NCBI GenBank assembly: GCA_963974915.1
Contig: CAXBES010000005.1
Coordinates: forward strand, 149,227 to 213,226
Direction of reading: 5' to 3'
Length of the DNA stretch: 64,000 nucleotides
DNA from: CAXBES01 sp963974915
Lineage (GTDB): Bacteria; Bacteroidota; Bacteroidia; Flavobacteriales; Flavobacteriaceae
Part shown: piece after piece, positions 16,846-25,446 of the stretch
Layout of the letters: each line of letters begins with the position of its first letter
How positions within the stretch are numbered: the stretch's first letter is position 1
Program-made: the position numbers and the translations under genes
The notes under the pieces: generated by a model
What the model saw: only the letters and a program-made list of their open reading frames with translations
What the model was told of the DNA's origin: nothing
The model's database searches: none

Positions 16846-19257
16846 ATGAAAAACTTCATCATCCTCTTTATGTTTCTACATTCTTGTTTTTTATTTTCTC
16901 AAAGTAATTCGGTCAAAGGAATTGTTACGAATAATGAAAATAAACCACTTTCCTTTGTTACGATCTTAATATTTGAGAAGGATGCTTCGGAAGCTATGAC
17001 CGGGACTTCATCCGGGGATAATGGGTTTTTTTTACTATCGAATTTAGAGGCTAAAACATATGAGATTTCCTTCAGTTATATAGGATACAAAGAAAAGTCT
17101 GTTGAAGTTACGGTCTCTTCCGAAGAAGATCTTGGAACAATTATTCTTGAAGAAGAAGCTGAAACACTGGATGAAACAGTTGTGGTAGCGAAAATGCCAA
17201 CGATCACCAGAAGTCTCGACCGACTGGTATTTAACGTAGAGAACACGGCTCTCTCCTCGGGTTCCGGCTGGGATATTCTACGAAAAACTCCCGGAGTTAT
17301 AACTATTCATAATAATTTAAAGATAAAAGGGCAGGGAGCGACCGTATATCTCAACAATAGAAAGGTTCAAATTACAGCTTCAGAACTAAAAACATTTCTT
17401 GAAGGTTATTCGGGAACGAATATCAAGTCGGTAGAAGTTATTCAAAATTCATCGTCAGAATACGACGCAGATAGCGGACCTATTTTAAATATCACCACAA
17501 GCAAAAATGCTTCTTTGGGATATAAAGGGACTCTAAACGGAAGCTTTACTCAGGCTATTTTTCCTAAATATACCATGGGAACCAGTCATTTCTACAAGAA
17601 TAAAAAGCTGAATATTTTTATGAATTACTCATTTAACCCTCGTAAGGAATTTAAGGAAGATGAGGCCGAGATAAATTTTATAAATGCAAACAATACTGTG
17701 TTTTCAAGATGGGAAAACGATTTTAATCGCACCACCAGATCTAGTACGCATAGCGCCAATATAAGCGTAGATTACGATTTTAATGAGACTAACACACTAA
17801 ATATTACCACAAATTTGTTGCATTCGCCAAATAGAACCTTTCATAATAACATTATTAATGAGGCTTTTAACGCTCAGTATGTTTTAGATTCAACTTTTAT
17901 TAGCAAAAGCAAATTAAGAAATGACTTAACAAATACTGCTGTCGATGTTTTCTATAAACGAGACCTTAAAACTGAAGGCGCTCATATTAGTGCAAATTTT
18001 CACTATACCGATTACGACCGGGAACGAAATCAAAATGTGAGTACAGATTACTTTCAAGCTAATGATTCGTTTATTCGTAACTTTTCATTTTTTACGAACG
18101 CCGCACAGGAAATTGCCATTTATACGGGGCAATTAGATTATGAAACACCCTTACTGGGAGCTAAATTTAGCGCAGGGGTTAAGGGCTCGATAATTGATTC
18201 CAAAAGTGGAATTAACTTTTTCGATTTTGAGAACGGAAATGAAACATTAAACCCCGAGAGGTCAGACCATTATCGATACGATGAAAAAGTGTATGCAGCA
18301 TATACGACCCTTACTAAAATCTGGGAGAAATGGAACTTAAAACTTGGGCTACGTGCCGAACAAACAGATGCCAGTGGAGCTTCGTTAACGTTGAATGAAG
18401 AAAATGATCAAAACTACTTTGAGCTATTTCCTTCCTTACATCTGCAACGTATTTTTAACGACAATCACAGTCTAGCTTTCAATTATAGCCGAGGTATTTC
18501 CCGACCACGATATGAAGAGCTCAACCCGTTCGCATATTTTTTAAACGAAAACAATTTTCAGATAGGAAACCCCACTTTAGTAGCTAATATTAGCCATGAG
18601 TTTAACCTAAATTATACTTTAAATAATAAGTACTTTTTTGACCTGTATTACAGAGATCGCGGACATTATATCGGAACACTAAGTTTTCAGAATAATGAAA
18701 ATCAAACCTTACGCTCTACACAGCAGAATTTGGTCGATGCAATTTCTTACGGTTTAGATTTTACGCATTCCAGGTCTTTTACAAAGTTTTGGTACTTCTA
18801 TACTTATATGTCTGTTTTCTACGAAAAAGAGACTTTCATTGCCCTGGAAAGCGACAATGTGGAGGTAACAAATGACATAACGGGGTTTTTCGGGCAGTTT
18901 TATAATAACTTCACCTTGTCAAAAAATGGAAATCTCACCGGAGAAATTACGCTCACATATTGGTCCGGATTCATTTTTGGTTCTTTCGATCAAGACACTA
19001 ACACCAATCTTTCCATAGGATTGCGTAAAACTTTTTGGAACAACAGAGCTATGATATCTTTAGTAGGAGAAGACATTCTTGGGAAGGCAAACTCACGCCT
19101 CACTTCAAGATATTTAAATCAGGACTATTCATATTTGGCAGTAGCCGAAACTCAATTTATTCGCCTCGGATTTACTTATAACTTCGGAAACTTTCGATTG
19201 GAAGATAATAAAAGAAGGATAGACAAAACTGAAAGAGACCGATTAAACACCCAATAG
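16846..19257 (+). CDS. Outer-membrane beta-barrel receptor-like protein (CarboxypepD_reg plus TonB-receptor-type barrel)
   Basis: This large outer-membrane protein has a signal peptide (MKNFIILFMFLHSCFLFSQ), a carboxypeptidase-regulatory-like domain (about 22-105, SVKGIVTNNENKPL onward), a plug-like region (WDILRKTPGVITIHN, LKIKGQGATVYLNNRKV) and a C-terminal barrel of the OMP_b-brl_3 type. It is a relative of TonB-dependent receptors, but there is no paired SusD, so the cargo is unknown. The frame extends 29 codons upstream to a TTG at 16759; I start at the ATG at 16846 because the signal peptide begins there. The C-terminus ends in a charged tail after the last barrel strand. Confidence 0.88.
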   Translation: MKNFIILFMFLHSCFLFSQSNSVKGIVTNNENKPLSFVTILIFEKDASEAMTGTSSGDNGFFLLSNLEAKTYEISFSYIGYKEKSVEVTVSSEEDLGTIILEEEAETLDETVVVAKMPTITRSLDRLVFNVENTALSSGSGWDILRKTPGVITIHNNLKIKGQGATVYLNNRKVQITASELKTFLEGYSGTNIKSVEVIQNSSSEYDADSGPILNITTSKNASLGYKGTLNGSFTQAIFPKYTMGTSHFYKNKKLNIFMNYSFNPRKEFKEDEAEINFINANNTVFSRWENDFNRTTRSSTHSANISVDYDFNETNTLNITTNLLHSPNRTFHNNIINEAFNAQYVLDSTFISKSKLRNDLTNTAVDVFYKRDLKTEGAHISANFHYTDYDRERNQNVSTDYFQANDSFIRNFSFFTNAAQEIAIYTGQLDYETPLLGAKFSAGVKGSIIDSKSGINFFDFENGNETLNPERSDHYRYDEKVYAAYTTLTKIWEKWNLKLGLRAEQTDASGASLTLNEENDQNYFELFPSLHLQRIFNDNHSLAFNYSRGISRPRYEELNPFAYFLNENNFQIGNPTLVANISHEFNLNYTLNNKYFFDLYYRDRGHYIGTLSFQNNENQTLRSTQQNLVDAISYGLDFTHSRSFTKFWYFYTYMSVFYEKETFIALESDNVEVTNDITGFFGQFYNNFTLSKNGNLTGEITLTYWSGFIFGSFDQDTNTNLSIGLRKTFWNNRAMISLVGEDILGKANSRLTSRYLNQDYSYLAVAETQFIRLGFTYNFGNFRLEDNKRRIDKTERDRLNTQ

Positions 19258-19279
19258 GTTTAATGTTGCAGATATTTTC

Positions 19280-19287
19280 TACTTTTG
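19280..19287 (+). promoter_or_regulatory. Promoter -7 box upstream of dusB
   Basis: TACTTTTG fits the Bacteroidetes -7 consensus TAnnTTTG and stands 21 bases before the dusB start. The matching -33 element is weak (TTTA at 19259-19262, 17 bases upstream). Confidence 0.5.
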
Positions 19288-19308
19288 CAACGATAAATCG
19301 GAAGAATT

Positions 19309-20301
19309 TTGCCAAAAATAGGAGACATACAATTACCAGAATTTCCATTGCTCTTAGCGCCTATGGAAGATGTGAGCGATCCACCATTTCGTGCACTTTG
19401 TAAAGAGAATGGTGCAGATGTGGTATATACCGAATTTATCTCTTCCGAAGGGCTAATTCGCGATGCCGCAAAAAGTGTTATGAAGCTCGATATATACGAA
19501 AAGGAACGCCCCGTGGGGATTCAAATTTTTGGTGCTGTACTGGATTCAATGCTGCGTAGTGTAGAAATAGTTGAGGCCAGTAATCCCGATATTATCGATA
19601 TCAATTTCGGGTGTCCGGTAAAAAAGGTGGTTTCAAAAGGAGCCGGGGCCGGAATATTAAAAGATATCGACCTTATGGTAAGTTTAACCGAGGCAATGGT
19701 TAAGCACACCAAACTTCCTGTTACCGTTAAAACCCGCTTGGGGTGGGATGAGGATTCAATTAAGATCGTTGAGGTAGCAGAGAGGCTTCAGGATGTTGGT
19801 TGTAAAGCAATTTCTATTCACGGTCGTACAAGAGCTCAAATGTATAAAGGAGATGCAAATTGGGCACCTATTTCAGAAGTGAAGAACAATCAGCGAATGC
19901 ATATTCCTGTTTTTGGAAACGGTGATGTTGATACTCCGGAGCGCGCAATGGAAATGCGGGATAAATACGGATTAGACGGTGCGATGATTGGTCGTGCCAG
20001 TATTGGCTATCCTTGGTTTTTTAGAGAAGTGAAACACTTTTTTGAAACAGGAACGCATGCTACTCCTCCTACCATGACCGAACGTGTAGCCGCTGCCAGA
20101 CGACACCTCGAAATGGCAATAGACTGGAAGGGAGAAACCTTAGGCGTTTTTGAAACACGCCGTCATTATACCAACTATTTTAAAGGGATTCCTCACTTTA
20201 AAGAATACCGTATGAAAATGGTGACCAGTGACGATTCGGCTTCAGTTTTTGCCGCGTTCGATGAAGTATTAGATAAATTTGGCGACTTCCAATTCGTCTA
20301 A
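19309..20301 (+). CDS. dusB: tRNA-dihydrouridine synthase DusB
   Basis: This flavoenzyme reduces specific uridines in the tRNA D-loop to dihydrouridine with NADPH. The 330 aa show the FMN-binding start APMEDVSDPPF, the catalytic cysteine in INFGCPVKK (Cys102), GRTRAQMYKG, and the phosphate-binding GNGDVDTPERA/MIGRASIGYPWFF. The protein starts with TTG at 19309; no ATG is available before the conserved barrel, so the rare start is well supported. It has its own promoter-like box and overlaps the convergent permease gene by 4 bases. Confidence 0.93.
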   Translation: MPKIGDIQLPEFPLLLAPMEDVSDPPFRALCKENGADVVYTEFISSEGLIRDAAKSVMKLDIYEKERPVGIQIFGAVLDSMLRSVEIVEASNPDIIDINFGCPVKKVVSKGAGAGILKDIDLMVSLTEAMVKHTKLPVTVKTRLGWDEDSIKIVEVAERLQDVGCKAISIHGRTRAQMYKGDANWAPISEVKNNQRMHIPVFGNGDVDTPERAMEMRDKYGLDGAMIGRASIGYPWFFREVKHFFETGTHATPPTMTERVAAARRHLEMAIDWKGETLGVFETRRHYTNYFKGIPHFKEYRMKMVTSDDSASVFAAFDEVLDKFGDFQFV

Positions 20302-21503
20302 ACCAACAACTTTTCCCGCACTCTACTCGATGCCAGTTTTGAAGCTATGATTCCTAAAATGGTGATCGTTGCGAATACGATCAAAATATTTAATGGTTTC
20401 AGTTTTACCGGATATGGTAAGGTTGCTGTAATGTTTATAAACTCGAATTGCAGTTGAGCCCATACTGCGAGAACTCCTAAAAAGATCCCTAAGGCACCTC
20501 CCAACGTGGTCATGAGCGTACCTTGTAGAAAAAATATTCGTCTTATATCCTTTAAGTTCGCACCCACATTATACAGTGTTTTGATGTTTTTTCGCTTGTC
20601 AAGGATCATCATAATTATCGAACCAATTACATTAAATAATGCAATAATTAGCACCAAAGTGAAGATGAGGTACACCGCAATATTTTCGGTATTAAGCATT
20701 TTATAAAGCGCATCATTTTGCTGAATTCTGTTTTTAATAATTATATCTTCGGAAAAAATAGCCTGTAACTTTTCGCGGGCCAACTCTTCTGAAGCGTTCG
20801 AGGCTAATTTAAATTCTACCGAATACACTTGTGTGCTGTCGAGTTTCAATAAAGAACGGGCAAAATCAATATCTGAAAAAACATATTTACTGTTCAGGTC
20901 TTCATTTACTTCGTATATTCCCGAAACAACAACATTTTCTTTGGTGAAAGCTTGCGATGGATCTAAAGCATTTATTTGCCCGATACCGGGTCTGGGTACG
21001 AATATTTCTAACGGATTGCCATAATCTCTGGTAGACATAGAAAGTTTGTTCGCTGTAACGATGCCCACCACTACTTCATTTTGGTTAGGGACGAACCACG
21101 AATCGTAGAATAAAATACTATCTACGGGATTCACCAAATCGTACGAAGCGTCAACACCTTTAATATAAGCGATGTTACTTTTTCCTTTGTATTGGAGAAA
21201 GACCCGTTCTTCAATTATTTTGGAATAGGCTTCTATCTCTTTAATTTTTTTAATTTCCTGTTCACCATTTGGAGTTAACGAGAAAGTTTTTCCGCTTGCG
21301 GGAATTATCTTGAGATCACTATCAAAAATGTTAGTGTATTGCAGGCTGAAATCTTTAAGTCCGGCAAAACCTGAGAGTACTATAAAAAGTGACATAGCAC
21401 CCACAACCACACCAATGGCGGCAATTATAGTAATTATGTTTATAGCGTTGTTACTGCTCTTCGAAAACAGATACCGTTTAGCGATATAGAGCGAAAAGTT
21501 CAC
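20298..21503 (-). CDS. FtsX/LolE-like ABC transporter permease
   Basis: This inner-membrane permease of the MacB/FtsX/LolCE superfamily has about 401 aa. One N-terminal membrane helix (NAINIITIIAAIGVVVGAMS) is followed by a large periplasmic domain and three C-terminal helices. The organisation is that of LolC/LolE, which release lipoproteins from the inner membrane; no ATPase gene (lolD) is adjacent. The open frame extends to 21545, inside rbfA. The GTG at 21503, one base after the rbfA stop, gives the expected N-terminus (VNFSLYIAKRYLFSKSS) and suggests coupling with rbfA. Confidence 0.85.
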   Translation of the reverse strand: MNFSLYIAKRYLFSKSSNNAINIITIIAAIGVVVGAMSLFIVLSGFAGLKDFSLQYTNIFDSDLKIIPASGKTFSLTPNGEQEIKKIKEIEAYSKIIEERVFLQYKGKSNIAYIKGVDASYDLVNPVDSILFYDSWFVPNQNEVVVGIVTANKLSMSTRDYGNPLEIFVPRPGIGQINALDPSQAFTKENVVVSGIYEVNEDLNSKYVFSDIDFARSLLKLDSTQVYSVEFKLASNASEELAREKLQAIFSEDIIIKNRIQQNDALYKMLNTENIAVYLIFTLVLIIALFNVIGSIIMMILDKRKNIKTLYNVGANLKDIRRIFFLQGTLMTTLGGALGIFLGVLAVWAQLQFEFINITATLPYPVKLKPLNILIVFATITILGIIASKLASSRVREKLLV

Positions 21504-21504
21504 C

Positions 21505-21900
21505 TTAAGATTTTTTTCTTTTGGGGAGTAATTCAGGATTAACAATTGGATTCTCTTCTCCCTTTACCGCTTTGTCAATTTTATCTATATACTCTAGCGA
21601 ATCGTCATTATAGAAACTAAGATCGGGCATCTTTCTCAATTGATGTCTGGTAAGCTGCGCTATCTGGTGTTTTATCGAAGGTTTCAGCGTATTGAGTTCT
21701 TTAACCACATTTGTGGCTTTTTCAGAAGGGAAAACACTTACGTAAACTTTTGCAATGGAAAGATCTACAGTTACGTTTACCTTACTCACTGAAATGAGAA
21801 TCCCTAACTGTCCCGACTCCCGAAGCATATTTTGTAATACGTTTGCAAGATCATTTTGTAAAACGCCCGCGATCTTTTTTTGTCTGTTACTTTCTTCCAT
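21505..21900 (-). CDS. rbfA: 30S ribosome-binding factor A
   Basis: RbfA is a small KH-fold protein that binds the 30S subunit during maturation of the 16S rRNA 5' end and in cold adaptation. It begins MEESNRQKKIAGVLQNDLAN; the 131 residues show the family pattern, with VTVDLSIAKVYVSVFPS as the central strand pair and HQLRKMPDLSFYNDDSLEY as the conserved C-terminal segment. The start at 21900 is chosen over 21918 because the family begins with MEE/R-x-x-K. The rbfA-permease order on one strand, nearly overlapping, points to one transcript. Confidence 0.93.
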   Translation of the reverse strand: MEESNRQKKIAGVLQNDLANVLQNMLRESGQLGILISVSKVNVTVDLSIAKVYVSVFPSEKATNVVKELNTLKPSIKHQIAQLTRHQLRKMPDLSFYNDDSLEYIDKIDKAVKGEENPIVNPELLPKRKKS

Positions 21901-22010
21901 ATTGCAAAAGTAGTACAATTAAAGCTTTTCTAATAGGTTGTACATACAGTACTTTTCTTTTTCTGAAAACTTATACATTATATAGTAGGGGTATAGGTAA
22001 CAACTTTTGT

Positions 22011-22018
22011 TATTTTTG
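22011..22018 (+). promoter_or_regulatory. Candidate -7 box upstream of methylmalonyl-CoA epimerase
   Basis: TATTTTTG fits TAnnTTTG and lies 20 bases before the start codon. No convincing -33 element is seen at the usual distance. Confidence 0.4.
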
Positions 22019-22038
22019 AAAAGGATAAATTTGAAACT

Positions 22039-22452
22039 ATGCACAAGATAGAACATATAGGGATAGCAGTAAAGAACATAGAATCGGCAAATGCTGTTTA
22101 TAAGAAGTTGCTCGGGTACGAGCATTATAAAACCGAAGAGGTCGCAACAGAAGGGGTAAAAACATCATTTTTTAAATGTGGAGAGAGTAAAATTGAATTG
22201 TTAGAGGCTACTCGCGACGATAGTCCAATCGCCAAATTTATTGATAAAAAGGGAGAAGGAATTCACCATATTGCCTTCGCTGTTGACGATATAGTTGCCG
22301 AAATAGAACGGTTGAAAAAAGAAGATTTTATCGTGCTAAATGAGCAACCTAAACAAGGCGCAGATAATAAACTAGTAGCTTTTTTACATCCAAGGTCTAC
22401 TAATGGCGTGTTGGTAGAGCTTTGTCAGGAAATAAATAATAATAAGAAATAG
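22039..22452 (+). CDS. mce: Methylmalonyl-CoA epimerase
   Basis: This enzyme converts (S)- to (R)-methylmalonyl-CoA between propionyl-CoA carboxylase and methylmalonyl-CoA mutase. The 137-aa protein is a VOC-superfamily metal enzyme. It starts with the metal-ligand motif HKIEHIGIAVKN and has the second half-motif GIHHIAFAVDDI and the C-terminal GVLVELCQE with the acidic ligand. The length matches bacterial epimerases. No mutase gene is in the window. It is immediately upstream of tRNA-Met, which has its own promoter. Confidence 0.93.
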   Translation: MHKIEHIGIAVKNIESANAVYKKLLGYEHYKTEEVATEGVKTSFFKCGESKIELLEATRDDSPIAKFIDKKGEGIHHIAFAVDDIVAEIERLKKEDFIVLNEQPKQGADNKLVAFLHPRSTNGVLVELCQEINNNKK

Positions 22453-22483
22453 TTTGCAGTATTTGCAAAGAGTATTAAATTTG
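22453..22483 (+). promoter_or_regulatory. Promoter of tRNA-Met
   Basis: TTTG (22453-22456), a 19-base spacer and TAAATTTG (22476-22483) form a canonical Bacteroidetes promoter. The mature tRNA begins 13 bases downstream. The -33 element begins directly after the mce stop codon. Confidence 0.75.
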
Positions 22484-22495
22484 CAACCTATTTTA

Positions 22496-22569
22496 GGTCC
22501 CATAGCTCAGCTGGTTAGAGCACCTGACTCATAATCAGGGGGTCCATGGTTCGAGCCCATGTGGGACCA
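22496..22569 (+). tRNA. tRNA-Met (anticodon CAU)
   Basis: A 74-base cloverleaf. Acceptor GGTCCCA pairs with TGGGACC; the D-arm is GCTCAGCTGGTTAGAGC; the anticodon stem CCTGA/TCAGG encloses the loop CTCATAA, giving CAU; the T-arm is CATGG-TTCGAGC-CCATG. The 1-72 G-C pair argues against initiator tRNA. CAU is also the gene anticodon of tRNA-Ile2 (modified to lysidine); close likeness of the D-arm and anticodon region to elongator tRNA-Met favours Met. CCA is not encoded. Confidence 0.9.
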
Positions 22570-22812
22570 CTTTTTTTGATAGAAGGTTTTTGAAATATTG
22601 AATTTCCATTTTTGGATATAATTTTTTAAAAAAAGGAACGTTAGTAGTTTTGGATATAACCCCACCTTATCTGTTGAAAATGAGAAGGGTGTTTATTAAG
22701 TAATTATGAATTAAATTTCAAAAAAAGGCTTTTTGCCGATTTTTTTAGTATTTTGCCGAACAAATTAAAGGACGAATTTAGTTAATAACATTGTTGATAA
22801 TTTGTTTTTTTC

Positions 22813-22842
22813 TTTGAATTTTAAAAAAAATCATTACATTAG
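22813..22842 (+). promoter_or_regulatory. Promoter of the PID-CTERM-like protein gene
   Basis: TTTG (22813-22816), an 18-base spacer and TACATTAG (22835-22842, one mismatch to TAnnTTTG) lie just upstream of the ATG at 22852, implying a very short 5' untranslated region. The preceding AT-rich gap 22570-22812 shows no gene. Confidence 0.55.
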
Positions 22843-22851
22843 CCCCCAATT

Positions 22852-23100
22852 ATGCGACCCCAAATCGTTAAAACATTAGCCTCCGTATTATGCTTTTTTG
22901 CATGTACAATTATGCTCGGACAGACCGCTGGTGGTAGTTCGGGTCCGCCTGCACCGTCTTTCGGACCGTGCCCAGGTCCGGCGCCATGTGAATTAGGACT
23001 TCCCTTAGATACAAATCTCGTAGTACTTCTTATTGCCGGTTTAGCGTATGGCGGATACGTTGCTATGGCTCGATTTAGAGCTAAGAATACCCCTGCGTAA
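22852..23100 (+). CDS. Small secreted protein with PID-CTERM-like C-terminal membrane segment
   Basis: This 82-residue protein has an N-terminal signal peptide (to about residue 24, MLGQ), a Gly/Pro/Ser-rich middle with two cysteines (GPCPGPAPCELG), the short motif GLPLDT and a single C-terminal membrane helix (LVVLLIAGLAYGGYVAMA) ending in basic residues. This tripartite tail (GLP-L/I-D, hydrophobic helix, basic end) resembles the PID-CTERM sorting domain annotated in Bacteroidetes. Its role is unknown; display on or processing at the envelope is an inference. The 3' end overlaps the convergent ribE by 20 bases. Confidence 0.75.
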   Translation: MRPQIVKTLASVLCFFACTIMLGQTAGGSSGPPAPSFGPCPGPAPCELGLPLDTNLVVLLIAGLAYGGYVAMARFRAKNTPA

Positions 23101-23671
23101 TCCTGCTAACATATTTTCCAATCACATCAAATTCTAGATTTACCTTACTGCCAATTTCAATTTTGTGAAAATTAGTATGCTCATATGTATAAGGTATTAT
23201 CGCTACACTAAAACTGCTTTCTTTAGAGTTTACAACTGTTAAGCTAACCCCATTTACAGTGATGGAGCCTTTTTCGATAGTTATATTCCCCGGGTCTTGC
23301 CTGTATGTAAAAGTAAAGATCCAACTTCCATCTTGTGACACTATATCGGTGCACTTGGCTGTTTGATCAACATGTCCCTGCACTATATGACCGTCTAAGC
23401 GATCTCCTAGTTTCATAGCGCGCTCTAAATTTACGGCATCACCCACCTCCAATTCATCCAGGTTTGTTTTACTTAATGTTTCTTGAATTGCCGTAACTAC
23501 GTACGACGATTCATTTAAAGTTACAACGGTTAAACAAACCCCGTTATGGGAAACACTCTGGTCTATCTTAAGTTGCGGAGTTAAGTTACTCGCAATTTCA
23601 ATATGCAAATTATTCCCGTCTTTCGAAAGACTCTTTATTTCCCCAATCTCTTCAATTATTCCCGTAAACAT
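23081..23671 (-). CDS. ribE: Riboflavin synthase, alpha subunit
   Basis: This enzyme dismutates two molecules of 6,7-dimethyl-8-ribityllumazine to riboflavin and the pyrimidinedione. The 196 aa show two tandem lumazine-binding barrels: MFTGIIEEIGEI...NGVCLTVV (1-85) and LDGHIVQGHVD...NGVSLTVV (about 90-190). The MFTGI start is diagnostic and fixes the ATG at 23671. It is divergent from pdxA with a shared 73-base promoter region. I see no FMN riboswitch upstream. Confidence 0.96.
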   Translation of the reverse strand: MFTGIIEEIGEIKSLSKDGNNLHIEIASNLTPQLKIDQSVSHNGVCLTVVTLNESSYVVTAIQETLSKTNLDELEVGDAVNLERAMKLGDRLDGHIVQGHVDQTAKCTDIVSQDGSWIFTFTYRQDPGNITIEKGSITVNGVSLTVVNSKESSFSVAIIPYTYEHTNFHKIEIGSKVNLEFDVIGKYVSRITQGYS

Positions 23672-23684
23672 GGATACATTTAAT

Positions 23685-23705
23685 TACATTTGTAATGCAA
23701 AAGTA
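23685..23705. promoter_or_regulatory. Divergent -7 boxes for pdxA (plus) and ribE (minus)
   Basis: Plus strand: TACATTTG (23685-23692) toward pdxA. Minus strand: TACTTTTG (23705 down to 23698) toward ribE, 27 bases before its ATG. Both fit TAnnTTTG; -33 elements are not obvious. The two boxes sit within 21 bases, so the two polymerases would interfere with each other. Confidence 0.5.
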
Positions 23706-23744
23706 ACAATTAGAAATCATCTTAATTAAGAAGAATTCACTCAA

Positions 23745-24806
23745 ATGAAGAAGAAGGACAAAATAGTAGTAGGTATCTCAATTGGAGATCTCAACGGAAT
23801 AGGAAGTGAGATCGTGTTAAAAACTTTTGAGGATACAAGAATGTTAGAGTTTTGTACTCCTGTTATTTTTGCTTCAGTTAAACTGATGTCATTTTTTAAG
23901 AAGGAATATGGCCTAGATATAAAACTTCAGGGAATCGAATCTGTTGACAACATCATCCCAAATAAAGTGAATGTACTAAATGTCTGGAAGGAACAAGTAG
24001 ATATTAACTTCGGAAAGGAAGACCCAAAAATTGGAGAGTACGCAATTAAATCCTTGACCGCGGCGGTTTCGGCATTAAAGAACGAAAAAATTGACGTGCT
24101 GGTCACTGCGCCCATAAATAAATCTAATGTCCAGTCTGAAAGTTTCAACTTTCCCGGACATACAGATTATCTCGCCCAAGAACTTGAAGGAAATAGTTTA
24201 ATGTTGTTAATTTCTGAAACGCTAAGAGTAGGGTTATTAACAGATCATGTTGCGGTAAAAGATGTCGCAAAAAATATTACCCGGGAAGTAATTGAAAAAA
24301 AGATCAATACCATACACCGAACATTAATTCAGGATTTCGGTATTGAAAAACCTAAGATCGCGGTTTTAGGTATCAATCCGCACACCGGAGATAATGGAGT
24401 TATAGGAAATGAAGATGACACTATTTTACGTCCGGCATTAGACAATCTTAGAAATAACGGGAAGACGGTTTTTGGTCCTTATGCTGCCGATAGCTTTTTC
24501 GGCACAGGAAATTATAAAAATTTCGATGTTGTTATAGCTTCATATCATGATCAGGGGCTAATCCCTTTTAAGACTTTAGCGTTTGGTTCGGGGGTTAATT
24601 TTACAGCAGGTTTAAATAGAGTTCGAACTTCCCCGGATCACGGCACGGCCTACGATGTTGCCGGAAAAAACATTGCCTCTTATGACTCGTTTAAAGAGGC
24701 GGTTTTTAGTGCTATTAAGATTTATAAAACCAGAAAAGAGTATGAAGAATTATCGAAAAATCCACTTCAAATTAATCGAAAACCAAGCTTTGTAAAAAAG
24801 AAGTGA
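23745..24806 (+). CDS. pdxA: 4-hydroxythreonine-4-phosphate dehydrogenase
   Basis: PdxA oxidises 4-phosphohydroxy-L-threonine in the DXP-dependent pyridoxal phosphate pathway. The 353 aa contain the family blocks GISIGDLNGIGSEI (start), APINKSNVQ, FPGHTDYLA (metal histidine), INPHTGDNG (second metal site) and ASYHDQGLIPFK (third metal histidine). The length is slightly longer than the E. coli enzyme, as in other Bacteroidetes. It is followed by the yceD-rpmF promoter. Confidence 0.95.
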   Translation: MKKKDKIVVGISIGDLNGIGSEIVLKTFEDTRMLEFCTPVIFASVKLMSFFKKEYGLDIKLQGIESVDNIIPNKVNVLNVWKEQVDINFGKEDPKIGEYAIKSLTAAVSALKNEKIDVLVTAPINKSNVQSESFNFPGHTDYLAQELEGNSLMLLISETLRVGLLTDHVAVKDVAKNITREVIEKKINTIHRTLIQDFGIEKPKIAVLGINPHTGDNGVIGNEDDTILRPALDNLRNNGKTVFGPYAADSFFGTGNYKNFDVVIASYHDQGLIPFKTLAFGSGVNFTAGLNRVRTSPDHGTAYDVAGKNIASYDSFKEAVFSAIKIYKTRKEYEELSKNPLQINRKPSFVKKK

Positions 24807-24814
24807 TAAATTAA

Positions 24815-24843
24815 TTTGCTATTCAAATAATTTTTTATCTTTG
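24815..24843 (+). promoter_or_regulatory. Promoter of the yceD-rpmF-fabH-accBC cluster
   Basis: TTTG (24815-24818), a 17-base spacer and TATCTTTG (24836-24843): an excellent fit to the Bacteroidetes consensus. The transcript should begin within the next several bases, at the hairpin that follows. Confidence 0.8.
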
Positions 24844-24846
24844 CAC

Positions 24847-24866
24847 CCGCCTTATTCGTAAGGTGG
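24847..24866 (+). promoter_or_regulatory. 5' leader hairpin with TTCG loop upstream of yceD-rpmF
   Basis: CCGCCTTA (24847-24854) pairs with TAAGGTGG (24859-24866), including one G-T wobble, around a TTCG tetraloop. It sits at or very near the expected 5' end of the transcript and 22 bases before the yceD ATG. It could stabilise the mRNA or be a ribosomal-protein leader. Confidence 0.5.
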
Positions 24867-24888
24867 TGATGTTAAATAAGGTGTGAAA

Positions 24889-25437
24889 ATGAGGGAACTG
24901 AAAGAATTTACTATTCCTTTTGTGGGATTAAAAGCAGGAGAACACCAGTTTAATTTCGAAATTAAAAAACCGTTCTTTGAGCATTTTGAGTATGACGAAT
25001 TTAATGACGTAGACATTGATCTCGATGTACTTTTGGATAAAAAAACAACATTGCTTGAATTTACACTTTCTTATGAAGGTACTGTAAATGTTCAATGCGA
25101 CTTAACCAACGAACCTTACGATCAGGAAGTTTCGGGTGATTTTCACTTTATTGTTAAGTTTGGTGATGAATTCAATGATGAGAATGAAGAGCTTTTAATA
25201 ATTCCTCATGGGAGTTATGAGGTGAATATCCAACAGTATATTTATGAATCTATTATTCTGGGTTTACCCAGTAGAAGAATTCATCCGGGAGTTGAAGACG
25301 GAACATTACAAAGTGAAATACTTGAAAAACTTGAAGAATTAAGACCTAAAGGAATTGAAGAAACCGAAAACAATTCTGAAGGCGATACAACAGACCCAAG
25401 GTGGGACACATTAAAAAAACTATTAACGGATAAATAA
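24889..25437 (+). CDS. yceD: YceD family (DUF177) protein
   Basis: This is a conserved bacterial protein encoded directly upstream of rpmF; YceD homologues are linked to 23S rRNA processing/accumulation. The protein begins MRELKEFTIPFVGLKAGEHQ (a GTG two codons earlier is possible). The DUF177 core is visible in the acidic middle and in VNVQCDLTNEPYDQEV; the second Cys of the CxxC found in many members is absent. The C-terminal GDTTDPRWDTLKKL is characteristic (DPR-W/F-xxL). It is 9 bases from rpmF. Confidence 0.9.
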   Translation: MRELKEFTIPFVGLKAGEHQFNFEIKKPFFEHFEYDEFNDVDIDLDVLLDKKTTLLEFTLSYEGTVNVQCDLTNEPYDQEVSGDFHFIVKFGDEFNDENEELLIIPHGSYEVNIQQYIYESIILGLPSRRIHPGVEDGTLQSEILEKLEELRPKGIEETENNSEGDTTDPRWDTLKKLLTDK

Positions 25438-25446
25438 TATATAGTA

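Noticed and set aside
22496..22569. tRNA-Ile2 instead of tRNA-Met
   Set aside because: CAU alone is ambiguous, but D-arm and anticodon-arm likeness to elongator tRNA-Met is closer; left as Met with this caveat.
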